Positions 58,292 to 64,000 of a stretch of DNA of 64,000 nucleotides are shown piece after piece; positions within the stretch are counted from its first letter, which is position 1, and each line of letters starts with the position of its first letter. The notes below the pieces were generated by a model. It made no database searches, was not told the origin of the DNA, and was given only the letters and a program-made list of their open reading frames with translations. Location of the stretch: positions 32,645,583 through 32,709,582 of the forward strand of contig CM069448.1 of assembly GCA_035610835.1 (NCBI GenBank), written 5' to 3'. Both the position numbers and the translations under genes were made by a program. Origin of the DNA: Ophiura sarsii. Lineage: Eukaryota; Echinodermata; Ophiuroidea; Amphilepidida; Ophiuridae.

Positions 58292-61200
58292 CTTACTTGA
58301 CTTACTTGACTTACTTGACTTAGGGCGGATGATTTTTCCGAACCACAATGCCTCTCCAGATCTTCCTATCCAACATAGCTGTCTTGATTTCTTCCACCTG
58401 CAGTCCTGTATCACGTTTGAGTATGTCAATGTAGGTCAGGGCTGGTCTACCACGCTTTCTTGCTCCGTGCTTTGGGATCCAATGTATAAGTTTGTGTACA
58501 AGCTCCTTGGACCCTCTGAAGCAGTGTCCAGCAAATCTTGCTCTGCGTTCTCTGATCTTGTCCGAGACTTTTGGCATGTCCCCATACAGGTCCTTATTTG
58601 TCACATGCTGACTCCAGTTGATGTTGAACACAGATCTTAGCATCCTAGTGTAGCATCCATCCAGTTGTTTACCAAGCTTTGGGGTGACTGTCCATGCCTC
58701 ACATCCATAAAGGAGGACGGATTCTACTGTAGCTATGAACAGTCTTTCTTTGAGCTTTCTGGATAATGATTTAGCCTTCCATAGCTGACTAAGTTTGCCA
58801 CAAGCTCTCCATGCAGCTGCTTTGCGTGTTTTGATGTCCTTTTCAGTGTTGTTCATCCAGGCTCCAAGGTATTTGAAGTCTTCCACTTTATCAAGGCGCA
58901 TGCCTTCACTTGTGGTAATTACAGGTACTTGCGTCTGGTTGAAGGACATGTACTTCGTCTTTGCAGCGTTCATTTTGAGCCCAACTCTTCCCACTGAAGT
59001 CTCCACTCTATTGAGTAGTGATTGCGCTTGAGACACTTCCTCAGACAACAGTGCAATGTCATCAGCAAAATCTAAGTCTGTTACTACGGTTGGTCCTATT
59101 CTTCTGCTGCTTCTTTTTGTTAGGTGGAATCCTAGCTCTTCTTCTCTGCCATCTATGGCCTCTCTTAGGGCATAGTCAAGAACAATGACAAAAAGATATG
59201 GAGCCAGGGTGTCTCCTTGTAATACTCCAGCCAGTATCTCAAACACTTCTGTTTCTCCATCTGGTGATATGACCTTTGCCTTGGTGTCTTTGTATATGTC
59301 TGCTATCGCATTTGTAAGCTGATCAGGTACACCATAGGCTTTCAATATTTGCAGCATTCGTCCCCTATGTATTGTGTCAAACGCTTTCTTGAAGTCGATA
59401 AAGGTTATGATGGCTGGCAGGTGATTTGATCTTATTCCCTCAATAATTCTTCGAAGGGCAAGTATATGACCTACAGTGGTACGTCCTACTCTGAAGCCAT
59501 TTTGATTAGCTCTTAGGTGGACGTCGAGCTCCGGTCTAATTCTGTTGAGTATCATCTTGTTGTATAGCTTGGCAACAATTGAACTCAGGCTTATTCCACG
59601 GTAGTTACCCCACCCCCCCCCCCCCCCCCCCCCCCCCCCCAAGCTGAGATCACCTGATTTCGGTATTGGTACTATGTTGAGAATGGACCACTGTTCTGGC
59701 TTTTTCCCGTTCAACAAGGCATCATTGCAGAAGTCGAAAATGATGTTATCCAAATCACATCTTTTGAGCATTTCAGGTGTAATACCATCTTCCCCACAGC
59801 TTTTCCCCTCTACTAGTGCCTTCTTAGCCTTCTCATATTCCTCCAAGTCAAAGGTTCCTACTTTAATGTTGAGATCTGATAGTATTGGAGCAATTTCCTC
59901 ATCCTCATTACTTATATGTGGTGAGCTCCCAAGTAGATTTTTGAAGTGAGTGTACCAGTTGTTTAATCTCTCCTTTTGCGTGGACCCTTTGATTTGCCCC
60001 TTTCTTGTTGTCAGTCTTCCTGATATTTGGTTTATCAGTTTCCAACTCTTACCATGCTTGCTGTTTATGTGAGCATTTTCTACCTCTCTTAGCTTATTGG
60101 TAAGGTCTTTCTCTTTCACTTGATCATAAGCCTCCCCTAGGCTCTTCTTAGCATCCTTATAATCTCTGCTATTATTCTCATTGCTAGTGTCTAGTTGATA
60201 TTTTGCGTAAGCTTCATCAATTTTTGTTCTCGCCCCGATAACCTGGGCGTCTTTTGAGAAGTAGTTTCTTTTCTCTTTCTTCCTCGCAGGAATGACTTCC
60301 TCTGCAGCTTCTTGAGTGGCTGTAATGAACCTTGTGTATTTCTCAGTTGCAGTTTCTACGTCATCCTGAAGGGGCTGAAACCTATTGCGCACCTCTATAC
60401 TGTATTTAGCTTGTAGATCTTGATCAGTTGTCAATAGATTCCAATCGTACTGCTTTTCCCGTTTGATGATCTTACTCTTCCTGAGGCTTAGTCGGATGCT
60501 AGCAGAGACTATTCTATGGTCAGATCCCACACTAGCAAAGGTGTTGTATGCTTCAGAATTTTGAACACTGTTTCGCCATTTCCGCCTGACAAGGATGTAG
60601 TCCAGCTGTAGTTTGTTGCCGCCTGGGCTGACATATGTCCACAACTTGCCTTTTTTCTTGCGAAAGTAGGTATTTGCGACTATTAGATCTTTCTCTTTAG
60701 CTAGTTCTGCTAGATACTCTCCATTTCTGTTTGTATCATCATGGTATGAAAATTTGGCGTCATCCTTTCCAAGTCTGGCATTGTAGTCGCCAACAACAAG
60801 CAAGATGTTGTGTGCTGGAATGGAATCAATTGCCCCCTTTAGACTGTTGTAGTGCTCTTCTATGATGTCCTCTTCCGCCACATTTGTAGGGCAGTAGGTC
60901 ACCACTACAGTTGTTGCTGGGTTACCATGGAAGTTAACTATGAGTGTACGATCAGAATGTGGTTTAATACTCGCTAATGATCGGAGTGCTGTGTTGTTGA
61001 GTAGTATCCCGACTCCACCTACAGCTGCACCTGTTTTATTTCTTGTTGCTGAGGTAGTGATCAGTGTTCTGCCCAAAATGATCTCATATTTCACTGGGTC
61101 ATCATGGACAATGCGGTGTTCCTGTATCCCGATCATGTCAATTTTATATTTGATTAGATTTGATACAAGCTCCTCCCTACATCGACTCTGTCTGATAGTT

Positions 61201-61963
61201 CTCACATTCATGGTAGATATAGTGATATTTGACTTGCATGTTGCAAGTCGTCTCCTCTTGCGCGCTCTGCCGTCAAGCTTACTCCTCCCTTCCGGGTTTG
61301 GGGGTATGCCGTCATCAGTTGATTTTGAAAAATCCGAGTCTGCTCCAGGAGACGTTAGGTTAGTAGGGACTTTAACCCTAGTGTTGGTTTGGTCTGTCAT
61401 CATGGTTTTTCTGTTGCTATAATCACTGCGGTCGCAACTCCTGCAGCATGGTTTATTATCAAAGTTGTCCTTCTTCTAGAATACTTGCCAGCCAAGGCTA
61501 ATGAGTATATTCTACCCGAGTCTCAGTGATATAGATTGAAACATATTAAGCAAAGTTCAGTAGACCTTCAAACTACTCCAATAGTTCTAGATCTACTACC
61601 TTACTTAGCTATTTTACCCATAGCTGGGTGGTTTATGTTCAGGTTTTCCTTCCTTAACTCAGAGCCCCGTTAGTGGAACAGGCCGCAAAGCCTGATCGTA
61701 ACACTTAGCACCAACTGCCTAGCAGAGAGGGTGGGGATGGGTTGGATGTAAGGAGGCGATTATGGACAGATGGGCTGATGGAATTGCCAACTGTGCATAC
61801 CAGCTGGGATAGAGTAGAATGAAGAATGAGCAGAAAAAAAGAAGTGATAGTGTGCATGAAGGAATGCGAGGTGGGAAAGCAATAGAGGAAAGGAAAGCTG
61901 AAAGTTGCGCATTTACACCCCTTTTCATATTAGTGTCTGTTAGGACACTAAGCTAAGCTGATT
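58292..61963 (-). mobile_element. Full-length RTE-type LINE, 3.67 kb, inserted in gypsy pol
   Basis: AGCTCTTCAAA occurs on both sides (58281-58291 and 61964-61974) as an 11-bp target duplication. The gypsy reading frame (KAFEEL then KLAYPWAD) closes exactly when the insert is removed. The 5'UTR is 61404-61963. The 3' end (58292-58319, minus strand) is a tandem tail of AAGTCAAGT units that begins at the stop codon, so there is almost no 3'UTR. A short microsatellite-like tail and a single endonuclease-RT frame are features of the RTE clade. Confidence 0.9.
58320..61403 (-). CDS. RTE-type LINE protein: AP-like endonuclease and reverse transcriptase
   Basis: An uninterrupted frame of 1027 residues, near the usual length for RTE proteins. 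Endonuclease (about 55-310): TMNVRTIRQSRC, MIGIQEHR, VVGDYNARLG, QLDYILVRRKW and VGSDHRIVSASIRL hold the catalytic Asn, Glu, Asp and His blocks. Reverse transcriptase (about 520-810): GKSCGEDGITPEML, NYRGISLSSIVAKLYNKM, QNGFRVGRTTVGHI, catalytic FIDFKKAFDTIHRG, GVLQGDTLAPYLFV and catalytic LDFADDIALLSE. The post-RT region follows (YLGAWMNNTEKDIKTRKAAA, LLYGCEAWTV). It nicks DNA and copies its own RNA at the target. An in-frame glycine run after DLSL, from a poly-C tract at 59611-59640, is absent from the copy at 10727-12349. The frame is otherwise free of lesions, so the element looks young. Confidence 0.93.
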   Translation of the reverse strand: MMTDQTNTRVKVPTNLTSPGADSDFSKSTDDGIPPNPEGRSKLDGRARKRRRLATCKSNITISTMNVRTIRQSRCREELVSNLIKYKIDMIGIQEHRIVHDDPVKYEIILGRTLITTSATRNKTGAAVGGVGILLNNTALRSLASIKPHSDRTLIVNFHGNPATTVVVTYCPTNVAEEDIIEEHYNSLKGAIDSIPAHNILLVVGDYNARLGKDDAKFSYHDDTNRNGEYLAELAKEKDLIVANTYFRKKKGKLWTYVSPGGNKLQLDYILVRRKWRNSVQNSEAYNTFASVGSDHRIVSASIRLSLRKSKIIKREKQYDWNLLTTDQDLQAKYSIEVRNRFQPLQDDVETATEKYTRFITATQEAAEEVIPARKKEKRNYFSKDAQVIGARTKIDEAYAKYQLDTSNENNSRDYKDAKKSLGEAYDQVKEKDLTNKLREVENAHINSKHGKSWKLINQISGRLTTRKGQIKGSTQKERLNNWYTHFKNLLGSSPHISNEDEEIAPILSDLNIKVGTFDLEEYEKAKKALVEGKSCGEDGITPEMLKRCDLDNIIFDFCNDALLNGKKPEQWSILNIVPIPKSGDLSLGGGGGGGGGWGNYRGISLSSIVAKLYNKMILNRIRPELDVHLRANQNGFRVGRTTVGHILALRRIIEGIRSNHLPAIITFIDFKKAFDTIHRGRMLQILKAYGVPDQLTNAIADIYKDTKAKVISPDGETEVFEILAGVLQGDTLAPYLFVIVLDYALREAIDGREEELGFHLTKRSSRRIGPTVVTDLDFADDIALLSEEVSQAQSLLNRVETSVGRVGLKMNAAKTKYMSFNQTQVPVITTSEGMRLDKVEDFKYLGAWMNNTEKDIKTRKAAAWRACGKLSQLWKAKSLSRKLKERLFIATVESVLLYGCEAWTVTPKLGKQLDGCYTRMLRSVFNINWSQHVTNKDLYGDMPKVSDKIRERRARFAGHCFRGSKELVHKLIHWIPKHGARKRGRPALTYIDILKRDTGLQVEEIKTAMLDRKIWRGIVVRKNHPP

Positions 61964-62371
61964 AGCTCTTCAAAAGCCTTTGTACATTCTTCCGTCCACG
62001 AATACTTGGCCCTCTTCTGTGTCAACTTATTCAGCGGCGCAGCAGCATTCGCGAACCCTTTAAGAATCTCCTATAGTATGACGCCAGTCCAAGGAATCAG
62101 CGTACTTGCGTCTGTGTCACTGGTACAGGCCAATCTCTGACGGCCTCAATCTTCGCTGGGTCAGAATGAATGCCTTCTCTTGAAACTACATGGCCGAGGT
62201 ATGCCACCTCCTTCCGAAAAGGGTGACACTTAGAGGGCTTCAGACCAGCACTTTGAAATCTTTCTTACACAGCGATCAATCGCTCTATTGACTTTGCTAT
62301 CGTTGGTCCAAAAACAATGACGTCGTCTAGATATAAAACAGCGTCTCCCAACGCAACCCGGAAAGAAAGTT
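61964..62371 (-). pseudogene. Ty3/gypsy pol remnant, reverse transcriptase C-terminal part
   Basis: On the minus strand: NFLSGLRWETLFY, a frameshift, LDDVIVFGPTIAKSIERL (the LDD of the gypsy YLDD box), GLKPSKCHPFRKEVAYLGHV, VSREGIHSDPAKIEAVRDWP, FLGLASYYRRFLKGFANAAA and TEECTKAFEEL. Two in-frame stops are also present. The upstream half of RT is cut off at 62371 by the next LINE. It is dead. Confidence 0.9.
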
Positions 62372-64000
62372 GTCCATTAACTCAATTCAATTCAATTTAT
62401 TCAGCAATATGAATACAGAAGATATAATAATAACACAATGTGATAAAGAGGCTAGGAGCCCCAAAAGAAACCCTGATAGCGGGCTTATAATATGGGGACC
62501 CTTAAAACAAGAAATGAATAACATACGAGCAAAACAGGACAAGACAATAACAGAGACTCACAGAAAATAACAAAAACCATAACAAAACAGAACTAAACCA
62601 ATACATAACAAAGAGACAGGAACATTGAACGAGTCAAAATACAAATGGTTGCCAAAGAAAAGCAGGTCATTGACTATGCGAACTTCAAGAGGTAGGGGAG
62701 ACTAAAGCGGGAAAGAAGAGAGAATGAAAATGAAGGATGGAGAAAGAAAGGGAGGCTAGAGAACAAAATTATGTGTTGTCATGAGAAAGTGTGTGTGTTG
62801 AAGGTGTAACATGTGGAAATATAATGATGCTTGAGCTGTCTTTTGAATGATTGTTTATTTGTGATATTTGTGAGTGTGTTGGGAAGATCGTTCCAAAGCT
62901 TAGCACCGTGGTATAGGATCTGATGTTTTTCAGCGGTGGTCTTTGGGAGAGGAAGATGAAATTTGTGTGCTTGTCTAGTGTAATGTGCGTGAATCTGTCG
63001 GTTTGTGGTGAAATAGTTTGCAAAGTTAGGAGGAAGGTTGTTGTAGAAGTAGTCGTGCATAAACAGTGCCATTTGAAGCTGGTTGATATCGGTGATTTTT
63101 AATGTATTGAGATTGTGAAAGAGAGGTAAGGTGTGTGCCCAGCGACGTGAGTTTGTTATTGTGCGAATGGCCCATTTCTGAGTGATGTTTAAGCTGGTGA
63201 GTCTAGACTGGTAATTCGAAGCCCAAATGATGTTGCAGTAGCTGATATGTGGAAGAACTAACGTGTTGTAAAGTGATTTCAGAATGTGGTGAGGAAGATG
63301 ATGCTTAACTCTGTAGATGGTACCTATGGCGTGAGATGCCCTTGTGATAATCGAATTAATGTGGTGGTTCCAAGTGAGTTTATCATCTATGGTGATACCA
63401 AGAAATTTAGTGGTGTGGACTTGTGAGATGTCTTGATTGTCAATTGTGATTTTGTTAGAGTGATGAGGAGTTTTAGGTGAAAAAAGCATGTAGTTAGTTT
63501 TAGAGACATTTAATGAAAGTTTATTTGCCCTGAACCAGTCAGTGATGTGGGTTAGTTCAGTGTTCATGTTATAGTAAAGTGAATCAAGGTTTGAGTGAGA
63601 AAGAAAGATGTTTGTGTCGTCTGCATAGAGGATGAGTTTTAGCACATTTGTTGTGTTAGTTATGTCATTCATGTAGATAATGAAAAGGAGGGGTCCTAAG
63701 ATGGATCCCTGCGGAACTCCAACAGTGACTTCCCGTGTGGTTGATTGGTGATTAAGTGCATGTACAGATTGGGTGCGGTGGGTGAGATAGTTTTTAATCC
63801 ATTCCAATGCGATGCCCCTAATACCATAGTGGTGCAGTTTGGCAAGGAGAATATTGTGGTCTATTGTGTCGAATGCCTTGGACAGGTCTAGGAATATACC
63901 CATGGTGTGATCTTTCTTTTTGAGTGCATGTGTGAGGTTAGTAGTAAGTTCAAGAAGTGCCATGTAGGTTGAGCGTTTTGAGCGGAATCCGTATTGTTCA
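62372..64000 (-). mobile_element. CR1/L2-like LINE, 3' part, running off the window
   Basis: Its 3' end (minus strand) finishes with TTTATTG-type sequence and a short AATTGAATTGAATTGAG tail that abuts the gypsy fragment at 62371-62372. The 3'UTR is about 62373-62778. The 5' part lies beyond base 64000, so the target duplication cannot be checked. Confidence 0.8.
62779..64000 (-). CDS. CR1/L2-like LINE reverse transcriptase (partial at window edge)
   Basis: The frame is open through the window end (EQYGFRSKRSTYMALLEL at 63947-64000). It then has the catalytic IFLDLSKAFDTIDHNILL, YGIRGIALEWIKNYLTHRTQ, VPQGSILGPLLFIIYMNDI and the catalytic LILYADDTNIFLSHSN. A long C-terminal region follows, with HYTRQAHKFHLPLP and HGAKLWNDLPNTLTNITNK. 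All RT catalytic blocks present in the window are intact and no stop is seen over 407 codons, so this copy may be young. The N-terminal endonuclease is expected upstream. Jockey-superfamily placement is by motif style. Confidence 0.9.
   Translation of the reverse strand, partial: EQYGFRSKRSTYMALLELTTNLTHALKKKDHTMGIFLDLSKAFDTIDHNILLAKLHHYGIRGIALEWIKNYLTHRTQSVHALNHQSTTREVTVGVPQGSILGPLLFIIYMNDITNTTNVLKLILYADDTNIFLSHSNLDSLYYNMNTELTHITDWFRANKLSLNVSKTNYMLFSPKTPHHSNKITIDNQDISQVHTTKFLGITIDDKLTWNHHINSIITRASHAIGTIYRVKHHLPHHILKSLYNTLVLPHISYCNIIWASNYQSRLTSLNITQKWAIRTITNSRRWAHTLPLFHNLNTLKITDINQLQMALFMHDYFYNNLPPNFANYFTTNRQIHAHYTRQAHKFHLPLPKTTAEKHQILYHGAKLWNDLPNTLTNITNKQSFKRQLKHHYISTCYTFNTHTFS

Noticed and set aside
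58795..61422. Forward-strand frames opposite the intact LINE (such as 160 codons at 60940-61422)
   Set aside because: Antisense shadows of the minus-strand endonuclease-RT gene.

Overview
This window looks like draft genomic DNA from a marine invertebrate deuterostome. An echinoderm is the best fit, because the one host gene resembles complement factor B (Bf) with five CCP (sushi) modules, the module number described for sea urchin Bf. That species call is inference. No gene is organised in the prokaryotic way; coding sequence is in small exons with GT/AG borders, and most of the rest is retrotransposon debris, MITEs and inverted repeats. A 100-base N gap (9192-9291) and many poly-G/poly-C tracts mark draft assembly.

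The host gene runs on the + strand. A possible 5'UTR exon ends at 21167. A signal-peptide exon lies at 24417-24509. Five CCP exons follow (36673-36888, 37906-38115, 41056-41253, 41432-41623, 42011-42196). A von Willebrand A (vWA) domain is spread over four exons (44881-45104, 46757-46910, 48863-48979, 53639-53851). A 163-codon exon (54842-55330) then encodes a domain I cannot name, where canonical Bf/C2 proteins have their trypsin-like protease. A short in-frame segment at 55561-55679 ends in TAG with AATAAA downstream. All splice phases agree, giving a model of about 793 residues: secreted, CCP x5, vWA with an intact MIDAS, then the unnamed domain and no protease.

From 1 to 21.2 kb the window is dominated by a very large inverted repeat. 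Its arms are about 1-5485 and 15620-21163, and its right arm ends at the proposed 5'UTR exon. Each arm carries insertions the other lacks, so the arms act as empty-site controls: a hAT-type MITE with an 8-bp duplication, a TTAA-flanked MITE, and an L1-like LINE with a 55-bp duplication. Between the arms are an RTE-like LINE fragment, a CTAGTC-rich inverted-repeat element, minisatellites and hairpins.

The 12-kb first coding intron holds a tandem-repeat block (24.6-25.8 kb), a nested 5-kb palindrome (26971-31946) and TA-flanked long-TIR elements. Later introns hold more TA-flanked elements, a duplicated 740-bp segment with an internal palindrome, a (GATT)n/(AATC)n hairpin, a broken LINE (49.8-52.6 kb), an interstitial telomeric repeat inside a hairpin, and an inverted tRNA-like SINE pair.

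The last 6.3 kb is a nested transposon stack: a Ty3/gypsy pol remnant interrupted by a full-length, apparently intact RTE-type LINE (58292-61963, 11-bp duplication) and cut on its other side by a CR1/L2-like LINE that runs out of the window.
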